Shown here: positions 46,486 through 57,691 of the stretch, piece after piece | Layout: every line of letters begins with the position of its first letter | How positions within the stretch are numbered: the first letter of the stretch is position 1 | From: Aquabacterium sp. | Lineage (GTDB): Bacteria; Pseudomonadota; Gammaproteobacteria; Burkholderiales; Burkholderiaceae_C | Assembly: GCF_016234775.1 (NCBI RefSeq) | Contig: NZ_JACRAH010000042.1 | Coordinates: 124,001-188,000 of the forward strand | Direction: 5' to 3' | Length of the DNA: 64,000 bases | The notes under the pieces: generated by a model | Seen by the model: the letters and a program-made list of their open reading frames with translations, nothing else | Databases searched by the model: none | Told to the model about the DNA's origin: nothing | Program-made: the position numbers and the translations under genes

Positions 46486-47070
46486 ATGAGCGGTCGTCCA
46501 CGCAGTTTTGATCCCGAAGAGGTGCTGAGCAAGGCCATGATGGTCTTCTGGCGTCACGGTTACGACGCGACCGGGTTGACCCAACTGGAAGCAGCGACCG
46601 GCCTCGGGCGCCAAAGCCTTTACGCCGCATTCGGCGACAAGAGAGGCCTGTTTCTGGCTGCGGTTGATCACTATTTCAAAACTGTGATCGAACCTGGTTT
46701 TGTGGCGGTGCTGGATGCGCCAGGATCGGGCTTGTGCAATGTGCACAAGGTGATCGACAGTTGGGAGGCCGTGTCATTGGCGCCTGACTTCTCGGGTTGT
46801 CTGATCGGCAACAGTGTGGCCGAGATGGGGCGGCGCGACGAGGTCATGGCTGGCGTTTTGCAGCGCAAGTTTGAACTGATGGAGGCCGCGCTGGTTCGTG
46901 CGCTCAAGCGTGCACGTCAGGCGGGAGAAGTGCCCCCTGGCTTGCAGCCCAAGGTTGCGGCGCAGTCACTGCTGGCCTTGGCTCAAGGTTTGGCCGTCCT
47001 GGCCCGTCTGCGATCCGACCCGGCGGTGGTTCGCAGCGTGATGAGTACGGCCAGAGCATGGCTGGTTTGA
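46486..47070 (+). CDS. TetR-family transcriptional regulator
   Basis: This is a 194-residue protein. The N-terminal DNA-binding domain reads FDPEEVLSKAMMVFWRHGYD, then GLGRQSLYAAFGDKRGLFLAA, of the AcuR/YxaF-like branch. The C-terminal ligand domain contains FSGCLIGNSVAEM, a Cys-containing segment common in that branch. It is flanked by two matching palindromes, one before its own gene and one before the downstream SDR gene. It therefore probably represses itself and the SDR. The inducer may be an aldehyde, ketone or electrophile acted on by the SDR (inference). Confidence 0.9.
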   Translation: MSGRPRSFDPEEVLSKAMMVFWRHGYDATGLTQLEAATGLGRQSLYAAFGDKRGLFLAAVDHYFKTVIEPGFVAVLDAPGSGLCNVHKVIDSWEAVSLAPDFSGCLIGNSVAEMGRRDEVMAGVLQRKFELMEAALVRALKRARQAGEVPPGLQPKVAAQSLLALAQGLAVLARLRSDPAVVRSVMSTARAWLV

Positions 47071-47107
47071 TCGCAAATGGCTTGCGGTCAATTTTTTTAC
47101 CTTAATA

Positions 47108-47123
47108 TTGACCGGTCGGTCAA
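47108..47123. promoter_or_regulatory. TetR-type operator upstream of the SDR gene
   Basis: A 16-bp palindrome with the arms TTGACCG and CGGTCAA and a GT centre, 14 bp before the SDR start. It shares TTGACYG-N2-CRGTCAA with the operator at 46447-46468, so both should bind the same regulator. Confidence 0.8.
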
Positions 47124-47137
47124 GAATGGAGTTGAAC

Positions 47138-47890
47138 ATGTCTTCGAAACTTGCAGGCAAGGTGGCACTGGTGACGGGTGGCACGAGTGGTATTGGTCTG
47201 GCCGCAGCGCGCCTGTTCATTGAGGAGGGCGCACGCGTGGTGGTCACGGGCTCGCGTGATGACAGTGTGGCCAAGGCACGTGATGCGCTGGCTGGTGTCA
47301 GCGCGGTGCGCGTGTCAGACACCGCCCGGCAGGAGGACGTCAGCGCGCTCTTGAGCGAGATTCGCGCAGAGTTTGGTCAGGTCGATGTGGCGTTTCTCAA
47401 CGCAGGCATTTTGAAGGCGGGCAGCCTGGCGCAAGGCAGCGAGGCTGATTTCGACGCTGTCATCAGCGTTGACCTGAAGGGCCCCTGGCTGACTTTGCAA
47501 GCCTTGATTCCACATCTGGCGCCGGGTGCGTCGGTGGTGGTCAATACCTCGGTGGCCAATGAAAGAGGGTGGGCAGGGCTGGGGGCCTACTCCGCAGCCA
47601 AAGCTGGTTTGCGCGCTTTGGTGCGTACAGCGACAGCGGAACTCGCGCCACTCGGGATCCGTGTCAATGCGGTGAGCCCTGGTCCAACCTGGACGCCCAT
47701 CTTCGGCCGAAACGGTGCCACGCCAGAGCAGGCTGAAGCGGCTGCCCAAGGATTGATTCCGCGCATTCCACTCGGGCGTCTGGGGCAGCCGGAAGAAATT
47801 GCCAAGGCGGTCTTGTTCCTGGCGTCCGCAGATGCTTCATTTGTTGCGGGCGCGGAGTTGGTCGTCGACGGGGGGCTCAGCCAGGTGTGA
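47138..47890 (+). CDS. SDR-family oxidoreductase
   Basis: ATG 47138 has GGAG 8 bases upstream; an earlier frame start at 47108 lies in the operator. The 250-residue protein has the classical short-chain dehydrogenase motifs TGGTSGIG (about residues 15-22), LNAGIL, catalytic Ser in NTSVANERG, and YSAAKAG with Tyr and Lys. LVVDGGLSQV closes the protein in the usual way. NADP or NAD preference is uncertain, although GSRDD after strand 2 hints at NADP. It is controlled by the TetR protein upstream. Confidence 0.93.
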   Translation: MSSKLAGKVALVTGGTSGIGLAAARLFIEEGARVVVTGSRDDSVAKARDALAGVSAVRVSDTARQEDVSALLSEIRAEFGQVDVAFLNAGILKAGSLAQGSEADFDAVISVDLKGPWLTLQALIPHLAPGASVVVNTSVANERGWAGLGAYSAAKAGLRALVRTATAELAPLGIRVNAVSPGPTWTPIFGRNGATPEQAEAAAQGLIPRIPLGRLGQPEEIAKAVLFLASADASFVAGAELVVDGGLSQV

Positions 47891-47926
47891 CCGTGGTACC
47901 GGCAACCAGCTCACGTGGCAGGCCCA

Positions 47927-50900
47927 TCAGCCCAGGTTCATCAAGCTCGCGTTGCCGCCCGCTGCTGCGGTGTTGACCGAAATGCACTGCTCGCTCAGCA
48001 GGCGCCACACGCTGAAGCCTCCCATCTGACGCCAGCCCGGCGGCAAGGTCTGCAAGGGCAGGATGGGGCCGGGCTTTTCGCTGAGGTATTCGGCCATCTC
48101 GATCACATCGACCGATTCGGCGTGCATGAGCACGGCCTGCCACGGGGCGTCGGCCATGTCACTCACCAGATGGATACGTTCGCGCAGCTCGTCGGGCAGT
48201 TGCATCAGCAATGGCGCCAGGGAAGGGTGATCCAGCCAGACGGCCTGGGTGCCGGCTGCCAGCACGGTGGCGAACTGATAGAGCAGATCCGAATGCGCGC
48301 TGGCCAGACACAGCACGGCGCGTTTGGTCAGCAGACGGTAGCGGTTGCGCTCGCCCGTCGGCCCAGGCAGATTCATGTCCAGCCCCAGTGGGCTTGTTTG
48401 TAGCAGGTGTTGGGCGTGCAAGGACAGCGTTTGGGCGTGGGGTGTGGGCGCGGCTTCCAGCCAGTCAAGGAAGGTTTGCAGGGGAGCCAGTGCTTGCGTT
48501 GGGGCACGTCGCTTTGCCAGCGCCTTCAGGCGGGCCGCGCGCAGGCTGGTGTCAGGGCTTTGATGCAGCAGCCGATGCAGGTACAGCGGCCCACCCGCCT
48601 TGGGCCCGGTGCCCGAGAGCCCTTCGCCACCAAAGGGTTGAACGCCCACCACGGCGCCGATCATGTTGCGGTTGACGTAGATGTTGCCGATGTGCGCGCG
48701 CTCGGTGATGAAGTCGATCGTCTCGTCGATGCGGCTGTGCACGCCCATGGTCAGGCCATAGCCCAGTTCATTGAGGCGGGTCACGACTGCACCCAACTCA
48801 TCTCGTTTGAAACGCAGCACGTGCAGGACGGGACCGAATACCTCCTGGATCAACTCATCCAGGCTTTGCAGTTCGATCACCGTGGGGGGGATGAAGCAAC
48901 CGTGCCTGTGGTCCTGCGCGCCGGCGATGGCGGTGTCGGCTTGATAGACGTCACGGTCGCAGGCGCGCAAGGCCGCGATATGCAACTCGATGGCTTCCAG
49001 TGCATCCTGGTCGATGAGCGGGCCGACATCGGTGTCCAGCCTGTCGGTGGGCCCCAGGCGCAGTTCACGCATGGCGCCCTTGAGCATGTGCAGCACGCGC
49101 TCGGCGATGTCCTCCTGCAGGCACAACACGCGCAGCGCGGAGCAGCGCTGGCCGGCGCTGTCGAAAGCCGAGCTCAACACATCCTGCACGACCTGTTCAG
49201 GCAGGGCTGATGAGTCGACGACCATGGCGTTCTGGCCACCGGTTTCGGCCACCAGGGGCAAGGGCTGCCAACGCTCGTTCAGGCGGGAGGCCAGTTGGGC
49301 CTGCATGTGGCGTGCGACCTGTGTGGAGCCGGTGAACATCACGCCGCGAATGGCGGGGTGGGCAACCAGGGCGGCCCCGATGGTTTCGCCTTCACCCGGC
49401 AGCATCTGCAAGGCCACGCGCGGGATGCCCGCTTCATGCAGGATGCGCACGGCCTGTGCGGCGATCAAGGGCGTTTGCTCGGCGGGCTTGGCCAGCACGG
49501 TGTTGCCGGCGGCCAGTGCGGCGGCCACTTGCCCGGTGAAGATGGCCAGCGGGAAGTTCCAGGGGCTGATGCACACCACCGGCCCCAGTGGCAGGTGGTG
49601 GCCGTCGTGCAGATCCGCTCGGATTTGAGCCGCGTTGTAGCGCAGGAAGTCGATGGCTTCACGTACTTCACCGACAGCATTGGGCAGGGTTTTGCCGGCT
49701 TCGCGCACCAGCAGGCCCAGCAGCATGGGGCCGCGCTGGCACATGAGGTCGGCGGCGGTATCCAGCATGGCGGCGCGGCGTGTCACCGGTGTGTGCTGCC
49801 ATTGGGCTGCAAACTGTGCCGCCGTGGCGCAGGCTTGAAGCACATCATCGACATCGGCCCATTGCACGGTGCCAACGGTGTCACGGCGGTCGGCGGGGTT
49901 GCGGATCAACTGATCCAGCGCCGACCTCGAATCCCGGATATGGGCCACGATGGGGGCGGCCTCCACATGAGGCAGCGATTCTCGGCTCAGGTCGGCATGC
50001 AACTGTGCCAGCACAAGGTCGCTGTTCAGATCGGGGCCCATGCTGTTGGGGCGTTCGGTGCCGTAGAGCGCTTCCGGCAGCGGGATGCCCGGGTGGCTGG
50101 CGCCGATCACGCCGTCGGCATCGGCGGCACGCAACACGGCCGTGCCGGGCGCTAGCACGAGAGCATCCAGATCGACGTCCTCATCGGCAACCTGGTTGAC
50201 GAACGATGAGTTGGCGCCGTTTTCCAGCAGGCGCCGCACCAGGTAGGCCAGCAGGGTTTCATGCGTGCCGACAGGCGCATAGATCCGGCAGGGGCGGCCC
50301 AGACCGCCTTGTTCGACCGGGCCCATCACCATCTCATACAAGGGCTCACCCATGCCGTGCAGGCACTGGAACTCGTATTGCCCAGCCTTGAAATCTGGTC
50401 CGGCCAGCTCGACGACCGATGCCAGCGTGTGCGCGTTGTGGGTGGCGAATTGCGGATAGACCTCGGCGGGCGCCGACAGCAGCTTGCGCGCGCAGGCCAG
50501 GTAGGCCAGGTCGGTGTGGGCCTTGCGCGTGTAGACCGGGTAATCACGCTGACCTTCGATCTGGGCGCGCTTGATCTCGCTGTCCCAGTAGGCGCCTTTG
50601 ACCAGTCGCACCATCAGGCGGTGTCCGCTGCGCCCTGCCAGATCGATCAGGTAGTCGATGACAAAAGGCGCGCGCTTCTGGTAGGCCTGCACCACAAAGC
50701 CGATGCCATCCCAGCCCTGCATGGCCGGCTCAAGGCACAGGCGCTCCATGAGGTCCAGCGACAACTCCAGGCGCTCCGATTCTTCGGCGTCGATGTTGAG
50801 GCCGATGTGGTAGTCGCGGGCCAGGGTGCACAGGCTCAGGAGGCGCGGGTAGAGCTCGTCCATCACCCGTGTGTATTGGGCGCGGCTGTAGCGAGGGTGC

Positions 50901-51691
50901 AGGGCGGAGAGTTTGATCGAGATGCCAGGCCCATCGTAGAGCGAGCGCCCCCCGGTGGTCAGCGCAATGGCATGGATCGCGTCTTCATACGCCTTCAGGT
51001 AGCGTTGCGCATCCTCTTCAGTGAGCGCGGCTTCACCGAGCATGTCGTAAGAGTGGCGAAAGCCCATGGCCTCTTGCGCACGGGCGTTGTGCAGGGCCTG
51101 CTGGATCGTCTCGCCGATGACGAACTGCTCGCCGAGCAGGCGCATGGCCACGTCCACACTCTTGCGGATCAGGGGCTCGCCGCCCTTGATGGCCACACGC
51201 TTGAGTGCGGCACGCAGGCCGGTCTCGCCATGCGTGCTGACCAGCTTGCCGGTGAGCATCAGCCCCCAGGTGGTGGCGTTGACGAACAGCGACGGGCTGT
51301 GCCCAAGGTGGGCCGTCCAGTTGCTGCCGGCGATCTTGTCGCGGATGAGGGCGTCTCGGGTGGCCAGATCGGGGATGCGCAGCAGGGCTTCGGCCAGGCA
51401 CATCAGGGCAATGCCTTCTTGCGAGTTCAGTGAGAACTCCTGCATCAGCGCCTGTACCAGACCATCACGGCCACCCTGAACCTTGCGTTGACGCAGGCGG
51501 ATGGAAAGGTCAAGCGCCAGCGATCGGGCGGATTCGGCCTGCTCCGGCGTCAGGGTGCCGGCCTCCAGCAGGGCTTGCACGCACGCAGGCTCATCACAGC
51601 GAGTGGCCAGGGTGATGGCCTCACGCAGAGGATGGCGCTGGGTGCGCAAAGCCAGCCCAAGCGAGTGGAAGGGGCGGAGGTTCGGCGTCAT
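47927..51691 (-). CDS. putA: PutA, bifunctional proline dehydrogenase / glutamate-semialdehyde dehydrogenase
   Basis: This 1254-residue enzyme oxidises proline to glutamate at the inner membrane face. The N-terminal region is helical and lacks the ribbon-helix-helix of E. coli PutA, so it is bifunctional and not a repressor. The proline dehydrogenase barrel (about 170-470) has GPGISIKLSALHPRY, NIDAEES and RLVKGAYWDSE for FAD binding. The aldehyde dehydrogenase domain (about 570-1020) has SPWNFPLAIFTGQ, FTGSTQVAR, VAETGGQNA and catalytic Cys in SAGQRCSALRVL. A C-terminal vestigial domain follows. It converges on the SDR gene. Confidence 0.96.
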   Translation of the reverse strand: MTPNLRPFHSLGLALRTQRHPLREAITLATRCDEPACVQALLEAGTLTPEQAESARSLALDLSIRLRQRKVQGGRDGLVQALMQEFSLNSQEGIALMCLAEALLRIPDLATRDALIRDKIAGSNWTAHLGHSPSLFVNATTWGLMLTGKLVSTHGETGLRAALKRVAIKGGEPLIRKSVDVAMRLLGEQFVIGETIQQALHNARAQEAMGFRHSYDMLGEAALTEEDAQRYLKAYEDAIHAIALTTGGRSLYDGPGISIKLSALHPRYSRAQYTRVMDELYPRLLSLCTLARDYHIGLNIDAEESERLELSLDLMERLCLEPAMQGWDGIGFVVQAYQKRAPFVIDYLIDLAGRSGHRLMVRLVKGAYWDSEIKRAQIEGQRDYPVYTRKAHTDLAYLACARKLLSAPAEVYPQFATHNAHTLASVVELAGPDFKAGQYEFQCLHGMGEPLYEMVMGPVEQGGLGRPCRIYAPVGTHETLLAYLVRRLLENGANSSFVNQVADEDVDLDALVLAPGTAVLRAADADGVIGASHPGIPLPEALYGTERPNSMGPDLNSDLVLAQLHADLSRESLPHVEAAPIVAHIRDSRSALDQLIRNPADRRDTVGTVQWADVDDVLQACATAAQFAAQWQHTPVTRRAAMLDTAADLMCQRGPMLLGLLVREAGKTLPNAVGEVREAIDFLRYNAAQIRADLHDGHHLPLGPVVCISPWNFPLAIFTGQVAAALAAGNTVLAKPAEQTPLIAAQAVRILHEAGIPRVALQMLPGEGETIGAALVAHPAIRGVMFTGSTQVARHMQAQLASRLNERWQPLPLVAETGGQNAMVVDSSALPEQVVQDVLSSAFDSAGQRCSALRVLCLQEDIAERVLHMLKGAMRELRLGPTDRLDTDVGPLIDQDALEAIELHIAALRACDRDVYQADTAIAGAQDHRHGCFIPPTVIELQSLDELIQEVFGPVLHVLRFKRDELGAVVTRLNELGYGLTMGVHSRIDETIDFITERAHIGNIYVNRNMIGAVVGVQPFGGEGLSGTGPKAGGPLYLHRLLHQSPDTSLRAARLKALAKRRAPTQALAPLQTFLDWLEAAPTPHAQTLSLHAQHLLQTSPLGLDMNLPGPTGERNRYRLLTKRAVLCLASAHSDLLYQFATVLAAGTQAVWLDHPSLAPLLMQLPDELRERIHLVSDMADAPWQAVLMHAESVDVIEMAEYLSEKPGPILPLQTLPPGWRQMGGFSVWRLLSEQCISVNTAAAGGNASLMNLG

Positions 51692-51721
51692 CTCCCTGCC
51701 ACCTTAAGCCATGCGGCCCGT

Positions 51722-54220
<2,499 letters not shown>

Positions 54221-55654
54221 TCAGGGCGCGCTGGCCACGGTGGACGATGGTCTGCCAGTTGGTGCCGCGGGCTGTTTTTTCAAGTCCAGACCGGCGGTGC
54301 TGTAGTGGTTGCTGGCATTCCACAGCAACCAGCCATGCGTGTGAACGTCCTCTGATGCCTGGATCTGGGCGCGGATTTCCTTGTCGCCAAACACGCGGCG
54401 GTCAAAGGCGTAGTCCTTGAATGCCTGCAGCCAAGGCCGAAAGCGCACACCGCCCATGCCGGAGCGATCGATTGCAGCCCGAAGCGAGTGGTGCACGATT
54501 TCATAAGACGAGCCCACGGCCATCGTGTGGCCCGGGATGCCCCAGGTGAAGCCGGATGGGTAGAGCATGGGTGAGAGGTAGTCGATGCGATCGGCGAGCA
54601 TTTCCAGTTGCTGGCCGATGAGGGTGTCATTGGTGTTCCAGCAGACGTAGCCAAAGATGTCGGCCGAGACATAGACGTTGTATTTGGCCAGGCGGTTGCG
54701 GGCCTTGTCCAGGAAGGCCGAGATCATGAAGGGGCGCATCTCCCAGGTGTTGGGCTGCGAGAACTGCAGGCCAGGCGTGTCGGGGAAGCGCACGTAGTCG
54801 AACTGAATCTCGTCAAATCCGAGCTTGGCGGCTTCTTCGGCCATGGCCACGGCAGGCTCCCAGGTGTCAGGGATGGACGGGTCCAGCCATGACAGGCCTT
54901 CGCGGTCCTTGAAGATGGCGCCGGATGTGGTTTTGACCGCCCATTGCGGTTTGACCTGCACCATCTTGTCGTCCTTGAAGGTAACGACACGGGCGATCAG
55001 GTAGATGCCGCGATCATGCAGATCCTTGATGAGGGCGGGCATGTCGCGCACCGTGACCACGGTCTGCTTGGGGTAGCCCAGCTTCTCCCATACCTCGCTG
55101 CGGTAGGGCACGATGCCGGCGTCGCCCTTGATGTCGATGACGAGGGTGTTGAGCTTGGTTTGCGCCATCAACTCCAGCGCATCGCCACGCAGCTTGCTGC
55201 TGCCAATGCCCCAGGCCGACAGGTACAGACCGCGTGCGTCGAACTGTCGCAGGGGCAGGACGGTCATGCCCGACGCCGCGGGTTGCAGCTTGCCGCTTTG
55301 TTGGCGATAGCCCGGCATGCGGGCGCCCACGGCTTGCCCCGCCATCGATGCTGGCAGGGTGAAGCGACCATCGTGGTCGGTGCGCACCGTCAGGTCACCA
55401 CTGACCACATAAGCCAGCGGGATACCTTGTTTGGTGTCGGCGTCGATCACCATGCCGCGCAAGGTGGCCGCGACAACAGGTGGTGTAGAGGCGGCAGGCG
55501 GTGTGGCGGAGGGTGTCGCGGCTGGTGTGCTGGCCACGTTGCCCGGTTGCGCATGGGCTGGCCAGATGTGGGTCAGCGTGGCGCCTACCCCGAGGGCCGC
55601 CGCCAGGGCGATCAAGCCGCCCCAAGTCCAAACCTTTTTGCCAGCGGTGCTCAT
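54221..55654 (-). CDS. Putative glycoside hydrolase, DUF4015 family
   Basis: This is a 477-residue protein. It has an N-terminal membrane anchor or signal (LIALAAALGVGATLTHIW), a Pro/Thr/Ala linker (40-60), and a small beta domain (about 62-130) like a carboxypeptidase-regulatory or carbohydrate fold. The TIM-barrel-like DUF4015 domain follows, with NTLVIDIKGDAGIVPY, WLDPSIPDTWE, FDEIQFDYVRFPD and YLSPMLYPS; the acids in these motifs are catalytic candidates. Family members are predicted to act on bacterial or extracellular polysaccharide. It lies between the deacetylase and the NamZ fusion on one strand with almost no gaps. Confidence 0.82.
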   Translation of the reverse strand: MSTAGKKVWTWGGLIALAAALGVGATLTHIWPAHAQPGNVASTPAATPSATPPAASTPPVVAATLRGMVIDADTKQGIPLAYVVSGDLTVRTDHDGRFTLPASMAGQAVGARMPGYRQQSGKLQPAASGMTVLPLRQFDARGLYLSAWGIGSSKLRGDALELMAQTKLNTLVIDIKGDAGIVPYRSEVWEKLGYPKQTVVTVRDMPALIKDLHDRGIYLIARVVTFKDDKMVQVKPQWAVKTTSGAIFKDREGLSWLDPSIPDTWEPAVAMAEEAAKLGFDEIQFDYVRFPDTPGLQFSQPNTWEMRPFMISAFLDKARNRLAKYNVYVSADIFGYVCWNTNDTLIGQQLEMLADRIDYLSPMLYPSGFTWGIPGHTMAVGSSYEIVHHSLRAAIDRSGMGGVRFRPWLQAFKDYAFDRRVFGDKEIRAQIQASEDVHTHGWLLWNASNHYSTAGLDLKKQPAAPTGRPSSTVASAP

Positions 55655-55655
55655 G

Positions 55656-56474
55656 TCAGGCTCCTGTTGAAAAAGCCAAATCGATCAACTGTCTGAGACG
55701 TTGGCCACCGAGTGCATCAACCATCAGGTGTCTTGGCAGGGCTTGCATCGGATCACTCGCTGTGCAGGCCTTGTTCTCCAGCGCCAGCGAGGCTTGATAG
55801 CCTTCCGACGCGGCCATCTCCATCAGGCCCTCATCGAACATGCCGAAGGGCCAGGCCAGGTAGGACACGGGCTTGCCCATGCGTTGTTCCAGCACCGCCT
55901 TGGACCGCTTCAACTGATTGCGAGCAAAGCGTTCGAAGTCAGCAGGAGATTGCTGCTTGCGTTCCTTGACCAGATTGGGGTGCCAGTAGGTGTGCGACTG
56001 GATGTTGTACTGGCCTGTGGCCTGCAACTGCTGCAGGTGCTCCCAGCGCATGGCATAGCTTGCGTTGGAGATGGCCGACGGGTAGATGAACAAGGTGATG
56101 GGCCATCTGGTCTGGCGAACCATGGGGTCCATCACCTCGATGACCGAGCGGTGGCCGTCGTCCACGGTGATGACCACGGCGCGAGGCGGCAGTTGCTTGA
56201 GCTTGCCTTGCCGGAAGGCCACCAGATCGGCCAGAGGGATCACGTGCGCACCTGATTCGGTGATCGCCTTGATGTGATCGGTGAAGGTGGTTTTGCGCAC
56301 CGTCATGCTGTCGACGACTGTGTCGGCGAAGCGGTGATAACAAAGGATGATGGCCTGGCTGGGGCTGGCTGTGGCACGAGCCCAGTGGCTGGTCAGGCTC
56401 AGGGCGCTCAGGCCGGCGGCTTGCTGCAGCCAGGTTCGGCGGCTTTGGCGTAGGGTGTCAGGCGCAAGCAGCAT
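55656..56474 (-). CDS. Polysaccharide deacetylase (NodB homology domain)
   Basis: This is a 272-residue protein. A twin-arginine-like or Sec signal (QSRRTWLQQAAGLSALSLTS) precedes the NodB domain, with HRFADT, VITVDDGHRS (the catalytic Asp pair), the metal histidines in QSHTYWHPNL and the late YLAWPFGMFDE. It would remove acetyl groups from an N-acetylglucosamine polymer such as a biofilm polysaccharide or peptidoglycan. The second gene in the row, DUF4015, begins 1 bp after it, so the three envelope genes form an operon led by this one. Confidence 0.87.
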   Translation of the reverse strand: MLLAPDTLRQSRRTWLQQAAGLSALSLTSHWARATASPSQAIILCYHRFADTVVDSMTVRKTTFTDHIKAITESGAHVIPLADLVAFRQGKLKQLPPRAVVITVDDGHRSVIEVMDPMVRQTRWPITLFIYPSAISNASYAMRWEHLQQLQATGQYNIQSHTYWHPNLVKERKQQSPADFERFARNQLKRSKAVLEQRMGKPVSYLAWPFGMFDEGLMEMAASEGYQASLALENKACTASDPMQALPRHLMVDALGGQRLRQLIDLAFSTGA

Positions 56475-56565
56475 CAGCGGGGTCTTTGCCGCCCTTGTGG
56501 CGTGGGCAGTTGAAACCAGTATGGCGCTTTATTTCGCCATGCAACAAGCCATTAAGTGCCTGTTT

Positions 56566-57165
56566 TCACCGGGATTTCAACGTGCTGCCGTCAGCGCTCG
56601 CTTGTGCACTGATGTGGGCCAGCAGGCCCGCCATCATCACGTCCAGCCCGACTTCGATGGTGGCTTCGGGGTCGCGGCCTTCCAGCAGGTTCGCGCGGTC
56701 GAGCTCCACCATGCCATGCAGAAAGGCCCACAGGGACATGGCCAGATCCTTGGGATCCCAGGCGGTGGGTAACTGGCCGGCCAGTTGCATCACGAACGCC
56801 CAGATCGCATCGTGGCTGCCAGGCTTGTCGTCATTGAGCGCGCAGTGCTGCATCTTCATGGCGTACAACTTGGGATAGCGGCGGGCAAACCGGATGTAGG
56901 CGCGTGCCATGGCGCGGATGTCGTCCGGTGGCGCCAGCCCTGAAGCCGCTTGTTCCAGATCGGCCAGCAGCAACTTGCCCCCTTCGTCGGCCATGGCGAA
57001 TTCCAGATCAGCCTTGCTGGCGAAGTAGCGGTACAGCGCATTAGGGGTGACCCCAAGATTCGCCGCCAGTGTTCGCATAGATAGTTCCGCCACCCCGTGG
57101 TCTTCAATGAAGGCCATGGCGGACGCCAGGATGGTCTCTCGGCTGATCTTCTTGGGGTAGGACAT
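56566..57165 (-). CDS. TetR-family regulator divergent from the molybdenum hydroxylase operon
   Basis: ATG 57165 (MSYPKKISRETILASAMAFI) is chosen; a frame extension to 57240 crosses the operator into the divergent gene. The 199-residue protein has a typical TetR HTH (LSMRTLAANLGVTPNALYRYF) and a C-terminal domain of the WHG/TetR_C type (ARAYIRFARRYPKLYAMKM). A dyad TGTAC-GCT-GTACA lies at 57206-57218, beside the divergent start. It probably represses the hydroxylase operon until an aromatic or aldehyde substrate appears (inference). Confidence 0.88.
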   Translation of the reverse strand: MSYPKKISRETILASAMAFIEDHGVAELSMRTLAANLGVTPNALYRYFASKADLEFAMADEGGKLLLADLEQAASGLAPPDDIRAMARAYIRFARRYPKLYAMKMQHCALNDDKPGSHDAIWAFVMQLAGQLPTAWDPKDLAMSLWAFLHGMVELDRANLLEGRDPEATIEVGLDVMMAGLLAHISAQASADGSTLKSR

Positions 57166-57205
57166 GGGGCAAATGTACCTTGCTTGACGGCCGAGTCCAT
57201 AAAGA

Positions 57206-57218
57206 TGTACGCTGTACA
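57206..57218. promoter_or_regulatory. Dyad operator candidate TGTAC-GCT-GTACA
   Basis: A perfect inverted repeat lies 3 bp before the iorA-type gene start and about 40 bp from the TetR gene. A half-site TGTAC recurs at 57174-57178. The position would block translation-start-proximal transcription of the operon. Confidence 0.5.
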
Positions 57219-57220
57219 CC

Positions 57221-57691
57221 ATGCACACATTTAAGCTCAATGGTCAGCCTGTTTCCGTGAATGTCGAAGACGACATGCCTTTGCTCTGGGTCCTGCGGGA
57301 CGAGCTGGGCCACACGGGAACCAAATTCGGATGCGGCGTGGCCGCCTGCGGTGCCTGCACCGTGCACATCGACGGTGTGGCCACACGCTCCTGCGTGATG
57401 CCTGTGGCGGCCGTGTCCGGCAAAGCCGTGCAGACCATCGAGAGCCAGGGCGATCCCATCCTGAGCCGTTTGCAGGCCGCCTGGGTGAGCCATCAGGTGC
57501 CCCAGTGTGGTTATTGCCAGTCTGGCATGTTGATGGCGGCCACGGCCTTGTTGCGTGGCAACCCCCATCCAACGGACGCGGACATTGATGCTGCCATGAC
57601 CAATATCTGCCGTTGCGGCACCTACCAGCGCGTGCGCGCGGCCATCCATTCGGCGGCTTCATCGTCCACCGTGCAGGAGAAGCAGGCATGA
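57221..57691 (+). CDS. 2Fe-2S subunit of a molybdenum hydroxylase (IorA/CoxS type)
   Basis: This is a 156-residue protein. The first cluster is bound by Cys in [18 protein letters not shown] with the later SCVMP; the second by CGYCQSGM and CRCGTY. Both are complete. It carries electrons from the molybdenum subunit to an outside acceptor. There is no FAD subunit in the operon, which matches the two-subunit isoquinoline 1-oxidoreductase or periplasmic aldehyde dehydrogenase type, not xanthine dehydrogenase. It overlaps the large subunit by 4 bp (57688-57691). Confidence 0.93.
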   Translation: MHTFKLNGQPVSVNVEDDMPLLWVLRDELGHTGTKFGCGVAACGACTVHIDGVATRSCVMPVAAVSGKAVQTIESQGDPILSRLQAAWVSHQVPQCGYCQSGMLMAATALLRGNPHPTDADIDAAMTNICRCGTYQRVRAAIHSAASSSTVQEKQA

